A stretch of DNA of 64,000 nucleotides from Antedon mediterranea (GCF_964355755.1 NC_092671.1:19616001-19680000); one strand, 5' to 3'. Shown: positions 48,615 to 60,978, counted from the first letter of the stretch. The notes: generated from the letters alone by a model not told the origin. Numbers and translations: made by a program.

Positions 48615-51600
48615 CTGAAGTAGGTAAACAAAAGAAGAAGCAGATAATCACTAAACATTATTCACTAACAACATTATGGAATTCAAGTAGGTTGGGTTTT
48701 GAGCTGTACTTGTAGTTTGTTGTTTTAAAAGATCTGTAAATACTATTCTTATTTGTCACACAATAGGACACTATTAAAAAATCAGCATCTACTGTAAATA
48801 AGTGTGTTATATGCCATTGAGGAAAATGTGTCGCCAAAGCATTTTTTTGCCTTTAGGAACCAAAAAATGCTAGCAGTAATATGGTAAATTTATGCAAAGG
48901 AAACTCCTTTGGATAAGACAAAACATTCTGAACATTGCAAACCTTGCCCATGTACAGTACACGTATAAAGTGCTGGTTGTTCTTGTTTTCATACAATTCA
49001 AGAATAAGGTCTGCTGACCATGGTGGCCAGTGATCAACGTCAATCTTTAAAGCAGCCAACAATGGCATTAGAGTTGTATCATGTCCTGAATACATATACA
49101 GCTTTGGTGATCTAAAGATGAAAAAAAATGTTAAATCTATTGTTTTAAGCACTTTGTATTTACTAGGACCTGAACAGTGAATTTACATAGTGGATTGAAA
49201 TGACTGATATTTCTTTTTTCTGTATTTCTTCTTCTTTGATTCATATTTTAATGGTGTTTAAACTAAAAATATTAATTATGTAAGTCTTGGCAATATTTTT
49301 TAAAACTTAAATTCCATACCAGGCATTTTTTAAAAACTCATAACAGCTTTTTATGTTTTTTTTTTAATTTGGAAGATGGAATTATTATAATCCCAAGGCT
49401 GTATCTATTGGGAAATATTATATGAATAAATTATCACAATGTTATAGGCAGCAGAAGTACACATTTAAAGGAACTGGTTAAATGGACACATTAGAATACA
49501 ATTACAATTAGAACACACTCTTTGCCACCCACTTAATGACTGTGCAATTTTTAATGATTTGGTTTTTAAATATTTTCTTTCAACCAACTTGAGGAGCAAA
49601 AATACAGAATAGAGTTCTGTTGTTGATATATTTGGAGTTATCAGCAATACACTGATGTTCAATGTTGCCGAGAACCTCTTTGTACTGTGATATATATCAT
49701 AATATTATTTATTTACTTATTTTTTTTATTATTTTAATCTTTATGGATATTTTTGTGGATTTAGGTTTGTGCCAGTACAGTACAGAATTAAGAAGTGCAA
49801 AATCTGTAGTGCGAAAAATTTACCACATTTACATATGTACATACCCTTTCTTTTCTATTGCATTAACAATATTTTCAAAAATGATGTTTAGAATTGGTCC
49901 AACCATCAGTGGAAAAAGATGCTGATGCTTTTCATGATTGTCCTTGTGTGCTATCATTGTAAACATTGTAATATCAACAGCATGGCGCTCAATCATATCC
50001 AGAAGTGGTTCAAAATAGGTCGGATATGACAAACCATGTGCCTGCAACATAGATTAGTTTAAATATGCAACTGTAAATAAGTCATGTGTTAATGCATGGA
50101 GAAATAAGTTATAACTTATTTCACAATGGTTAATGTAAAGTACATTTTTTATTTATATCGTAAACTTAATTTGTTCAGGTTTTCACATAAATTATATATG
50201 TTCAAATATATTATATGTCGATTGTCATGAGACTTGAGATGCCCAGTTCACTTTACCATTAACTGATATCTTTTTCAAATGTACATTATGTTTGTTGGTT
50301 TAATAAAATAATTAACAGAAATAGTACACACACATCAGTCAATTAAACTACAAATAACTGCAAACAGCGTTTCTTTTAATCCGTCAGTTCATCAAAAACT
50401 TACCAATCTAGCAATGAGGTTATCACGAATGCTAACCATATCCAGATGGTGATGGTCTTCGTGAACATCAATCAATTCCTGAAGCTGACGACGAACATGA
50501 CGTACACCCGGAATTAAATCAGTGTTTTTAAAAACACCTTTGACAAATATGCTTACTGCTTCACAACTATGCCAATTTGGATAAAGTATTTCAGATTCAC
50601 TATCACTGACATAGATTTTCACATGGTCTAGATAGATGTAAACAAAAACATGAATTAGGAAAGAAACAAATTCATATACTATTATTTACCTCCGCCAAGG
50701 AGGTATATGTAATCGGTAGCGTGTGTTTGTTTGTTTGTATGTATGTATGTTTGTTTGTTAGCAGGATTACTCAAAAAGTAATTACAAGATCTTTACCAAA
50801 ATGAATATACAGATAGATATGTGGTCAAGGACCATTCCATTAATTTAATTCCATTTAATTTTGGGACCATTTAGGATCATGGTCCCAATTCTGTACCACT
50901 TTTTAGTATACTTTTCAGACCTGCTATTGTTAAAAGATAGGACAGAATTTTTAAAAAGCCGGCGAGCAGTATTAAAGTAACAAGTAAACTGAAATTGCAT
51001 TTTCTCGAGAACTACTTGTCCAAAAAACTTCATTTTTGTACAAGAGGCTAGAGTTATAATTTGTGATTTGTAATTTTAAAACACAATTTGATTTAATGTG
51101 CACGTTTTTTGATTAGAGTAGTTTAAAAAACCTATTTCTTTTCAAATTCACTCGTTTCATTTTCGCGTTGCTGTTCTATTGTTATTTGACTGAAGCTACT
51201 GTTAATTGAAAGGCTTGTTACATAACCATTACACCAAACTCGCATCCATACACATGCTTGTAGTGAAATTAGCCTAAATCACAAACAGCATTAAGACACA
51301 CACAAATACATATTTTTTTTTTTCTCGGAGAAATCTTATGTAGGAGAATTTTACAGTATGTGGCGGAGGTATGCACTCTCGGAGTGGCTTTCTAGTTTTA
51401 ATATTGTATTTTGAAAGTGTAAGCTATAACTTGTTTCCATTTATCAATCTAGCTTGTATCAGATCAATTCGTACACGATCATAAACTATTAAACTTGCAA
51501 CCATACCTATCCAACCCAAGTTGAGTTAGCAAGGTGTAGCAAAGGCAAGCTGTGTCAGTGATTTGTGCACAACTGAGTCTGAGACTGTGACTGACCCTGG

Positions 51601-54600
51601 ATGCAGCGAATATCAAAGCAGTGATTCTGACAATGAATAAATCACAAAATAGAATTTTACCTGCGTCTTGCTTTTTTAAAGATGTTCCATAAAGACCTGC
51701 AATAACACATCGAAGAGATGCAATTGTTCGAGCAATATTTGTTGATCGAAAACTAAATAAAATAATAGTAAGTAATTATTTTTATATAATATACAGAATT
51801 GTAAACTGAATAATGAAAATGAATCAGTACAGAATATCTGTATATTCTGTACATGTACTGAATAAATTCACAAGATTCAAACATTTCAAATAATTAACAT
51901 TAGTACCATTCGCTTACATTGCCTGGATTTTACACATGCGTAAAATAACCGATGACATCATTTTTTTAGTCATTTATTACAGAATAGTAGGCCTAGATTG
52001 GTTCTATGTGTTGGTGTATGTTTGTTTTACGTGTGGTTTTTTGTCCCTTATCATGTGTGTAGGTACTAGTATATGTTTTAGAAAGAAACTACAGCAAGTA
52101 CTCTATAAACAGTCAATAAGTAATCAAGTGAAAAACTACAAAGCAAACAAAAACAATATTGAAATAATTAATTATTATTGGTAAAAAAATTTGCCAGAGC
52201 AACATGATATTATATATCCCTTAATATCCCAGAAAAGCAAAAATAATAATACAAAAACTTACTAAATGTCAGATGAATTAAAGTCCAGAGGTAGGTAGCC
52301 AATTTTATCTACATAATGCTTTCTATAGCTCATACCTAGATTACACATTTGATTCATACCACGAGCTGTCAACTGGCCTTTAAAAGATCCACCCTTCAAA
52401 AAATAATATTGTAGTTTAAAACGAAAATAAAAATTGAAGACATTGCAATATTTGAAATAAATTCACTCTATACTAGTTATTATACAGGTGTAGATTTAAC
52501 ATGATAAATTATTTAGTGAATTCATGCTAGCAAACAAGCATTTTGCTAGTAGATTCTTCATTGCTAGTTGAAAATCTCAAAACCAGCAAATGTTTGCTAG
52601 CTAGTTGAAAAATTTGAAAAAATGCGTACTTTTAGCTTAGCCACACTAGCCGCCGATCGTTATGTTGACAACGGCTATAGGAACCAATTGTTTCATATAC
52701 ATGCCACCGATATAAGTAAAGGCAATCATGTGCATTTAGTACGTCGGTGAGGATTACATCATCAGTCACGTGATTATAGAATATATATATATCAATTTAG
52801 GAATTTAACAAAAAAAATATTTTGCCTACACAGTGGTCGAAGGGTTTAATAGGTTCGTAGCTTGGACGGATTAGTTAGGGCAATTAGTTAGTGGCAATAA
52901 ATTTAATGTTTTAATTACGTCTGGATATAAACAATAAAACTCAGTTTTGTCATTGGCAATAACATTTTATACATACAGTCAATTTTGATCTGCTTAAAAA
53001 TTAAAATGTTAAAACTTTAATTTTTTGACCTAAAAAAAGTGAGCCGAAACATGTCTTAATCTTTTTTAAAACAAATTAATGTTTTTAAAATTTGGCTAAA
53101 AAGGCGTGATCAATGACTGTTGAGTAAAAAAGGTAGTACTACTAGGCCTACACCTAAATTTTTTTTTTTTTATGAAAATTTTATTTATTTCATATTTCAT
53201 GATACCAAAAACAAGAAACAGGACCGATCAGATTCTGCAATTAACAATTCATTGTTCTTAGTAATTTAAGCATATCTTACTTCTCATGGTAAATAAAGAT
53301 GTCCTCCTGAACAATTTAGTGATTACAATAATATACATACAAATTGCATTAATCTTCCTTTTTCATGTTTTTGGGGGGTCCAGTTTCAATTGTATGAACT
53401 TTTAAAATTCCAAACCCAATTATATAATTTTTGCATTAAATTTAAAAACTATTTTTTATTTTTATTTAATTTAGTTTTTTGTAGAATTTAATTTAACTAT
53501 TTTACACAAAAAATTGTGATTGCTAGTTATGCTGCTGACTTTACTAGGAACATTTTTTACAACTAGCAAAGTTTGTAGTCGAAAAAAAAATTATTGCATT
53601 TTTTTTGGCATTAAAAACTATTTTTCATTTTTATTTAATTCATTTTTTTGTAGAATTTAACTATTTTACACAAACAAAATTGTGATTGCTAGTTATGCTG
53701 CTGATTTTACTAGGTAAATTTTGCTGGTCGAAAAAAAAAAATTTCGAGCCCTGATTACACATCCTACTTTCCCCTTGGTTTTTATTGCATTTCATCTATC
53801 CAGAAAGAGATCATATGGATAGTGAACACTATGTATGAAACTCTTTTATTCCTATATTTATACTGGGCCTTCTTCCAGACCATATCCGACAACAGCTGTT
53901 GAAACTGTTATTATCCCGACTAGGGTTTAACTAGGATCAACCAACCACCTAAGCTCATTTGGGTAATGGTGAAATTTTTAATTGACAACCAGCCAGTAAG
54001 TATTTTAGCTGTATTTTTAACTCGATTTGTACTTTTTATGTCCTCTTTTAACTATTTTATATAACATCTTGTTCTCAGTTTTTTTGTGATTTTTTACTGT
54101 TTGTGCAACTATGTTTTTAGACAATTTTAATGTGTGTACTTTCAGCCAAAGTTTCAAGCCATTCATGAGTTTGACAATAAAGTTTATTGAATTGAATTAA
54201 ATTGAACCAAAAGCTGCAATGGGGATCTGTGTCTAAATATATTTTATTAACATTATCAAATAAATGTTTAATAAATTAAGTGGTAAGGTGAGTAACCCAG
54301 AAAAAGGGAACTTTTCTTAGGAAATCCCTTTCTCAACATGCTGGACCTCTCCCTGCAAGTCATTGAATATATTGCTTGGTAAAAACATTAAAGTTGATAA
54401 TCAGTCAAGATACTTACAGATAGCCGTACTTTTCTGTAAGTAGACTCTACATGGGCTTCAGGTCTTGGACCACCCTTTAAGTTGCATAGATCATAGTCAA
54501 TATAAGTATCTTGAGCACCTTCAAATAATGTCTTCTCATCCCAGTCAGCCTAAAATAAAAACATATTGTAATGCACATAGAAAATGCCAGCTAATGTCAA

Positions 54601-55974
54601 TACAACTGCTAATGTAAAACAATCCACCGCTAATGTAGTAAAACCACCAGCTAATGGAGAAACACCAACAGCTTAGGTAGTAAATAAAAATCAACACCAG
54701 AATGTAGAATAGTCAACAGCTAATGTAGTATCGAAAAATTGCCTCCCAGCTTATATAATTACTATCGCCAGCTAATGTAGAAAATGTTTATATGTTATAA
54801 ACCTATGTCTAAATCATGTACAAATGCATCTTTTTACTTATCTCGTAAATGACTGACTAAACGCAGCCATTGAACGACCACCATCTCTGTTTAGGGATCA
54901 CCTCTCTTATTGACCACACCTCTCTTAACACCTCTATTGAACAACCACCATCTCTGTTAAGGGACCTCTTCTCATAATCGACCACCTCTTAGCAACAACT
55001 TCTCTTAACAACCACACCTCTCGTAAGTAACCACCCTCTTTTAAGGGACAACAACCTCTCTCTCTCTATCTGACGAGAGGTGGTCTGTTTTTGAGAGGTG
55101 GTCACTAATACGAGATGTCCCCTTTGGTCGTTTACGAGAGGTGAATAGACTGATGTAAAGAGATGCATTTGCACATGATTTAGACAAAATAATATTGTCT
55201 ACAAAGGCAACTGGAACTCATCTAGGCCAATTTTTTTTTTCCAACAATTCCTAAATTCTAAAAACGATCTCAAGTTAATTTAAATGCCTTTTTGATCTAA
55301 ATTAGTGTATAACATCTCTCCAAAAATGTACTTCTAGAATCGCTAAATCAGTCATAACAATAACATTGGCGACGAAAGTACAAAATAGGTGGCGATGTTG
55401 TATTTCAAAAGCATTAGAATAAAAAAAAAATTTCCAAACGCAAAAAAAAATACTATTAAACGATCGTTTAATAGTGCGTACTATTGCACACCATGTGACC
55501 CACAATTGTCCAATCAAATGATAATAAATCAATTTATTTAGGTGTTATATAATAGGGGTTAAATAATGTAGGTTTGTTTGTTTGTTTTATTAAATTTTAC
55601 ACACACATCAAATAATACTGTACAGCTGTACATACTAATAAAAAAAATAAATAAACACAAACAATAAGCAAAACACCAAAATTACAATTATTTAAATTAT
55701 TTTTGTGAAAAAAATAAAACATTTAATTCTAACAAACCTGTTGTATATTTGGTATTGTCCTGACAGGTGTCCTAGCACCATGGCGGAAGAATATTTGGAC
55801 GGATTTAAGTTGCAGATTTGGATCTGAAACTTGATCTATCACATGGTCTGGAGAGCGCATGTATGTGGCCCGGGATTTAACAGTATCCACATCTGCATGA
55901 TGGCTGCTCATCGTCTTAGCAACAACCACACCACTGACAGCCCAGAGTACATGGATTGCTCTTCTATGAACCAT
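48492..55974 (-). CDS. ACP6: Lysophosphatidic acid phosphatase type 6, complete 8-exon gene
   Basis: This gene belongs to the histidine acid phosphatase family. ACP6 hydrolyses lysophosphatidic acid to monoacylglycerol and phosphate, and in mammals it is mitochondrial. Joining eight GT-AG exons gives 434 residues, close to the 428 of human ACP6. The catalytic RHGARTP is at residues 64-70, FRSTN is at 168-172, and the C-terminal GHD at 347-349 supplies the proton-donor region. Residues 7-22 are hydrophobic and could be a targeting or anchor segment. The family's long insert (LCNLKGGPRP, YPNWHSCEAV) is present. The ATG at 55974 is preceded by an in-frame TGA and by an acceptor at 55981, so a non-coding 5' exon lies upstream. 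The AATAAA word overlapping the stop codon could serve in polyadenylation. No key residue is missing and no frame break is seen. Confidence 0.95.
48943..49111 (-). CDS. ACP6: ACP6 coding exon 7
   Basis: 169 nt encoding SPKLYMYSGHDTTLMPLL, with the catalytic HD pair, then WPPWSADLILELYE. It ends MGK at AAG|GTTTGC. Read without splicing the frame continues about 30 codons to a stop, but the exon 8 continuation fits ACP6 better. Confidence 0.93.
49845..50041 (-). CDS. ACP6: ACP6 coding exon 6
   Basis: 197 nt starting AHGLSYPTYFEPLLDMIERH with AVDITM, then MVGPILNIIF, matching the IEQRAVD and VGPFLHIL regions of human ACP6. Acceptor tatgttgcag, donor GG|GTATGT. Confidence 0.95.
50404..50627 (-). 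CDS. ACP6: ACP6 coding exon 5
   Basis: 224 nt encoding HVKIYVSDSESEILYPNW through DNLIARL, with the LYPN block shared with ACP6. Acceptor catctatctag, donor TTG|GTAAGT. Confidence 0.95.
50686..51397. repeat. CTCCGCC-type dispersed element in ACP6 intron 4
   Basis: The ends acctccgcca and tggcggaggt are perfect 10-bp inverted repeats. Inside, ggaggtatatgtaatcgg is followed by gtttgtttgtatgtatgt and gttagcaggattactcaaa, and the far end has tatgcactctcggagtggc. I recall this layout as a repeat widespread in aquatic animals; that is from memory. It carries no gene. Confidence 0.7.
51661..51752 (-). CDS. ACP6: ACP6 coding exon 4
   Basis: 92 nt encoding FRSTNIARTIASLRCVIAGL, the RST loop that contributes active-site arginines. 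Acceptor tattttatttag, donor G|GTAAAA, phase 2 to phase 1. Confidence 0.95.
52263..52393 (-). CDS. ACP6: ACP6 coding exon 3
   Basis: 131 nt beginning GGSFKGQLTARGMNQM, the conserved G-x-LT-x-x-G-M-x-Q block of the family. It ends with two leftover bases at TA|GTAAGT. Confidence 0.95.
52485..53753. mobile_element. hAT-like non-autonomous element in ACP6 intron 2
   Basis: The right end, read inwards on the minus strand, begins cagggctcgaaatttttttt, a classic hAT terminus. Subterminal gctagt/actagc words are frequent near both ends, and an internal block of about 190 bp (ttgtgattgctagttatgctg) is duplicated in tandem at 53440-53720. The left boundary near 52485 is uncertain and no 8-bp duplication is evident. 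There is no transposase frame. Confidence 0.6.
53870..54200 (+). mobile_element. Possible LINE 3' end with TTGAAT tail, ACP6 intron 2
   Basis: A non-coding stretch ends catgagtttgacaataaagt and ttattgaattgaattaaattgaa, like a LINE 3' terminus with a short tandem tail. No coding region remains. Confidence 0.35.
54418..54549 (-). CDS. ACP6: ACP6 coding exon 2
   Basis: 44 codons, ADWDEKTLFEG to RKVRLS, with NLKGGPRP matching the NLAGGPKP of human ACP6. Acceptor ttttattttag, donor TCT|GTAAGT, phase 0 at both ends. Confidence 0.95.
54585..54785. repeat. Degenerate minisatellite in ACP6 intron 1
   Basis: About seven decayed units, roughly 25-30 bp each, share ccaccagctaatgtagtaaa. Confidence 0.75.
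54804..55188. mobile_element. Foldback MITE in ACP6 intron 1
   Basis: The left end tgtctaaatcatgtacaaat plus gcatctttttac and the right end, inverted, tgtctaaatcatgtgcaaat plus gcatctctttac form long inverted repeats that extend further (tctcgtaaa). The interior consists of accacctctc/gagaggtggt words on both strands, so much of it can fold. It has no coding frame. Confidence 0.85.
55340..55550 (-). repeat. Palindrome-bearing repeat, copy 2 (ACP6 intron 1)
   Basis: Inverted copy of the repeat at 26240-26640. It shares the perfect 24-bp palindrome (55452-55475), the cacatggtgtgc and catttgattggac blocks, and the acaacatcgccacct end. Confidence 0.85.
55738..55974 (-). CDS. ACP6: ACP6 coding exon 1
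   Basis: 79 codons, from MVHRRAIHVLW to TIPNIQQ, with RHGARTP (nucleophile His65). The donor is CAG|GTTTGT, phase 0. The exon itself begins at 55980 after acceptor ttctttacag. Confidence 0.95.
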
Positions 55975-55999
55975 AAGTCACTGTAAAGAAAATATGCTT

Positions 56000-57500
56000 T
56001 TATTATCTTCAACAATGCACCAACAATTTATTACAATATAAATAGCGCCCTCAATACACATCACTATATTTAAAAATTGACAACGTGGTGGCTGTGTTAA
56101 GCAAGTAGTCTTTGATATTGGATATTAATTGAATGGTTGGTATTTAAAAATCTAATCAATAATAAAAAATGAAATAATAAAACAAAAATATATTTTACAT
56201 AGCATAAAGACATTTTATCCCTACGATCTAATTCACTACATTTGTATGTAAAATTAAATATATGGGCCTATGTATTGCGAACATTTTTCAATCTTTAAAC
56301 TGGTTATATGAGAAAAAAAATTGAATAAAGTAATTTAAGCAGTCCACTAAATACCAGCATGCATTGTGCATGGATTGATATTTTTGTTTGCTTTTGTTAA
56401 TTTATGCACCCACTTTTGGCGCGATACTGTGAAGGCAATGTAGAAACCGTAACTTTTCAGCGAAAATACTACCAGATCTTTCCTGATTTTAATTCAGGAA
56501 AATTAATTCAGCAATGAGACATTTTATGAGCTACGGGATGATGCGGCCCCTAGAAACGTCTCAATTTAAACCAAACAAACGATTGTTAATATACATTTTT
56601 CACGCTGCTGCTCTAACCCGCTACGTCCCATTAGGACTACTCAATCAGAAGCTAAAGCAAGCAGCAGTTATAGTTCTAAGGACAACAATTTTGCGAAAAT
56701 GGAAACTCCACTATAATTTATTGATTCAAGCTGCTACAGTAGACCAAAAAAACATCTGGGAAAAGAGTCTATTAGGACATGTCATGCTAAAATTACAAAT
56801 CCCAAAGCATTTCTGGTATATTCACTGTCAGATATTCACTGAATTATTATCGAAACAGTCCATTTACTTCACACTTGAAATATCTAAAGTGATTAAGTGA
56901 CCCCCAGACTTGACCTTAGCAATAGAATTAACTAAAGTGACAGAAATTGAGTATTCACTTCTGAAACAAAAAAATTATATTTATTCACATAAAAAAAGAG
57001 AAAAGAAACCCAAAAACCATTGTCTGACAGACAATTTAAGTATTTGTTGCTTTAAATTACATTTTTTTTCAGTTAAAATAACTATGAAGGTACTTCCGGT
57101 ACTGTAATAAATTCTAATATTACTATAATCAATAATGCAAATTAATTATTATCAATTAATAATTTAAAAATATGAAGCTGCTGCTATAAATATATTGAGC
57201 AAAATGTTAAATTTAACTATTTTGAATTAAATACTAAATAATTCAGCATTTAAAACCAAAATTTCCAATATTCATTTTATCCACTATCAACTGTACAATA
57301 GTGCTGTTTAAACCACACTCCAAAATAGAAGAAAGAAAATAATGATAGAAAATTTGCAGAAAGATACTCAAGTCCATAATTACTTTGGAAATTCAGCCTA
57401 ATATTACAAACATATAAAGATAAATAGGGAGATACTAACTACACGGAAATACCAAAACTATACGCAAAATTATGATTATGGCCTTAAAATATGGAAAACC
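56000..57500. other. Upstream of ACP6, no confirmed gene
   Basis: The ACP6 promoter and 5' non-coding exon probably lie here or further upstream, but I cannot place them. A plus-strand frame of 128 codons at 56514-56900 has no recognised homology or splice support and is probably chance. Confidence 0.4.
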
Positions 57501-58028
57501 CCCGGCAAAAAAAAAAAATGTATTTCTTCATTTTAAAGTCGTAAAATTAAATAACAAAAGACATATAACTTGTCAATAAATGCAAAATGATTAATAAGCC
57601 TCACACTCATTGTCTTACATTTTACAATGCTGTTTGTTTTAAATAATCTATACAACGGCCTACTACACATATATACACTTATATATTATCCTAAAAAATG
57701 AGCTGGTATTCACTTGTAGGTTGAAGAAAGATCTGGTAACTAATTCTAAAATCATATTAAATTAACATTTTCAAAACTATAAATCAGGGATAATCTTTTT
57801 AGAACCTTCAAACAAGGAACTATTTTTTTAAATGATTTTCAAAAAAGCACATTACTCCAATAAAACCTGTAAAATACAAATTAAAACACAAATTATGTAT
57901 ATAATAGGATAAACATTATAAATTATATCATTATCAAACGCAACCGATATGATTAAAACAGCGTACTACTAGCGGCAGCGCTTCATACCGAAATAACACC
58001 GTAAGCGACTTTGCGATGAGGAGACTTT

Positions 58029-58953
58029 CGCCCGTATTCTTAAACCGGACTTTAGTCGTAGTTCGAGCTAAAACTAAAAAAATGACGTCATTTTAATTCA
58101 TAAACCGAACTTCAACTAAATCGCCGACTAATTCAGGCCAACCTCGACTAAATCGAGACGGATTCTGATCGATTTTTTTAGTCGTGGAGGGGGCAGGCTA
58201 AATGGTCGACTAAATGGTTTTTAAACGATGTTTATGAAAAACGTAACAGTCATTGAGTTGTTATATTGGCGAGATATTGAAGAATGAAATATCTATTTTT
58301 ATATTAGCTTAATTAAATATACATTGGTATATGTTATAATAATGAAAATCATCTTTATTTACAACTGTATACAAATTACATAATTTTCTTCGCGCAAGTC
58401 CGACTTCAACTACGTCACGCCATAGCGACAATGGCAGATGCGGAAATTCACCACGCGATGAATGTTTAGTGAGCCTAGCGCTTTCTTGTCACGCAATGAA
58501 GTGCGTGGTTCGTCGCGATCATACTTTGTTGGGGGCCTAGAAAATATAAAAGTTACCGTACCGCCATGGTTCCTAAATATATTTTGAAGATTTTGTTTGT
58601 TGTTAATCAAAAGTACTTCACTGTTAAATTAATACTGATCTTGTTCTAATAATTAACGATTAAAATTATTTTTCATGTATAGTCCTGATGCGTAAAAAGT
58701 GTTGTAAGAAAATGGAAAGTGATATCAATGCGCAAAATTTCGTCTGCTCCTCAAATACTCTCTTGTCATTGGCCAATGTATAGCCTTTGTTACCCAGACG
58801 TGTGCAACTCGACTAAAAGCTCGACTTCATTAAGTCGAACTGCAAACTTTGACTACTTCGTTTTTTAATCGAATTTGAAGTAATAGCTCGAACTACGACT
58901 TTTTCAAGTCGAACTTCGAACTACGACTAAAGTCCGGTTTAAGAATACGGGCG
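58029..58953. mobile_element. Nested TIR element, 925 bp
   Basis: It starts cgcccgtattcttaaaccgg plus actttagtcgtagttcga and ends with the exact complement, giving TIRs of about 38 bp. Subterminal regions repeat ctcgac/tcgaactacgac words on both strands. It sits inside the minisatellite of the host foldback's left arm, so it inserted later. No transposase is encoded. Confidence 0.85.
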
Positions 58954-59021
58954 TTTGCGTTGGGGCGACTTTTCGATGGGGCGACTAAGTGATGGGGCGA
59001 CTTTCCGATGGGCCGACTTGA
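58954..59021 (+). repeat. 16-bp minisatellite, left-arm part
   Basis: Four or five units of the gggcgacttt(t/g)cgat type, ending gacttgactggatcc. Confidence 0.85.
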
Positions 59022-59186
59022 CTGGATCCCTTTTTGATTCGCGAACATTACCATTACAATCAATATTTATAAGAAGAATAACATGGTTCCTGTCCATTGT
59101 TGGACGGGTAGGCCTAGGACCTGCTTGTATATATTATATTTCTTATTTGTCATCATCATTGTCATCTGTCAGTCAGTCAGGGCGGG

Positions 59187-59312
59187 ATTCAGTCAAGTCG
59201 CCCCATACAAAGTCGCCCCATCGCAAAGTCGCCCCGGCACAGTTGCCCCATCGCAAAGTCGTCCCAACGCAAAGTCGCCCCAACGCAAAGTCGCCCCATC
59301 GCAAAGTCGCCC
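59187..59312 (-). repeat. 16-bp minisatellite, right-arm part
   Basis: About seven units of gtcgccccatcgcaaa, the complement of the left-arm units, starting ggattcagtcaagtcgcc. Confidence 0.9.
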
Positions 59313-59841
59313 ACGGTTTTATTTCGGTATGATTATGAAGTGCCGCCGCTAGTAGTACGCTGTTTTAATCATATTGGTTGCGTTTGATATCAATTGCGTT
59401 GTTACTTTGGTCGCACTAAATGTCGTATAGGCCTACATTATAATGTTTATGCTATTATAATTATATACATAATTTGTGTTTTAATTTTTATTTTACAGGT
59501 TGTAATGGAGTGATGTGCTTTTTGAAAATCATTAAAAAAATAGTCCCTTGTTTGAAAGTTCTAAAAAGATTATCCCTAATTTATAGTTTCGAAAATGTTA
59601 ATTTAATATAATTTTAAAATTAGTTACCAGAAATTTCTTCAACCTACGCGTGGATACCAGCTCATTTTTTAGGATAATATAATAAATGTATAAATGTGTA
59701 GTAGGCCTTCGTATAGATTTACAGTAGTTAAAACAATAACAGTGTTATAGGCTACTTATTGATCATTTTGCATTTATTGACAAGTTATGTGTCTTAATTT
59801 TATAATGACTTTTCAAAATGAAGAAAAAAAAAAAAAAAAAA

Positions 59842-60970
59842 GATTTCATCGCCGATATGATTGTTTTACATGCAAGTATTTTAGTAAAATTTAAAGCGCT
59901 ACATTTTGACCATGGGAAAACCATCGTACAGTATCGTGTGCGTGTTTTTTAAAAAGGGGAATCCCCGACGGTCAGCAGAAAGACGTAGCAGCTGTGAGGA
60001 AACAGATACCAGAAGGCGCAGCTCCGATTGGTTTCAGAGAATGTTTCAGATGGCGAGTCGCCTTTTATTTAACAGCACAATGATCATTTTACTGAAGAAA
60101 TTTTTTTCAACCCTTTTGGTTATAGAACATTCTAATTATCATGCCTAATAAATATCCTCATATCGGGTGTTTATTTAATTTTAAATTAAACAAGACAGTG
60201 AAGAGGCACGGAATAATACGTACACGGACGTACGACGAATACACACACGCACATCATCATTTACGACATATAGTGGTGATATGATGCAATTGTATAATGG
60301 ATATAATGATGGGATTGCCTTTCCAGGCTTACAATCAATGTTCATTGTAATACTATGTATATAATACTAGTAAACTGAATGTTTATAAATAAATTGTTTT
60401 ACGTAATTTGTTGCATATAAAATAAAAGACACAGACGCAGCCTACGTTTCCTATAAAATATTTCACATTTAAATAATTATGTACTGTTAAATGACATTAT
60501 GCTGGATAATACTATAATCTTAAACTATGTTTACAAATTGTCATTTTTTTAAGGCACACATCTTTCTCATCATACTGACCTGTAAAATAAAAACAAAAAT
60601 CAATTATTAATATAGGCCTAATAATAATAATAATAAATATTCCTCGACCAAAGTAAAAATAATCTAGATCATATAACATCATTTTATCGCAACCAAAATT
60701 AAACGTGACCGATTTTGAACGCGACTGATATCATCGTAAAACTCCGGCGGGGTTTTCCCATCTTCTGATGGGAAAACGGTAGTGCGACAACGGCGGAGTA
60801 ATTACGGGGGTTTCCCTCTGGTAAGCTAGCACGTTATCATCATCTGATGATGGGGGTGCGTGCCGATCGTGTGACCTGAGACTACATGGCGGGGCTTCCC
60901 CTTTTATGCCTACACGTTCCGTGTTATTTTGTGTATCATTGCGACATTTTACGCACTTGTAAACTATTTT
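59842..60970. other. Non-coding stretch between foldback element and minisatellite
   Basis: Contains a (TAA)n run at about 60618-60640 and, at 60750-60860, GC-richer words with small hairpins (gatgggaaaacgg, catcatctgatgatgg). An 80-codon plus frame at 59906-60148 is unrecognised and unsupported. Confidence 0.4.
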
Positions 60971-60978
60971 TTAACGTT

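Larger units (their letters stand above)
57507..59841. mobile_element. Long-inverted-repeat (foldback) element with nested insertion
   Basis: The left arm (57507-58028, resuming 58954-59021) and right arm (59187-59841) are inverted copies over some 590-650 bp. Shared landmarks are cttcatttt...ataacttgtcaataaatg, cctactacacat, cctaaaaaatgagctggtat, ggataatctttttagaac and cagcgtactactagcgg. The inner part of each arm is a 16-bp minisatellite (ggggcgactttgcgat). The central loop is only about 165 bp. A second TIR element interrupts the left arm. There is no transposase frame. Confidence 0.9.

Noticed and set aside
56514-56900. 128-codon plus-strand frame upstream of ACP6.
   Set aside because: No motif, splice context or homology known to me. 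It is long for chance but not impossible.
58955-59352. Two overlapping plus-strand frames of 89-125 codons.
   Set aside because: They are mostly the minisatellite read as protein (repeated SPHRKVAP-type units).
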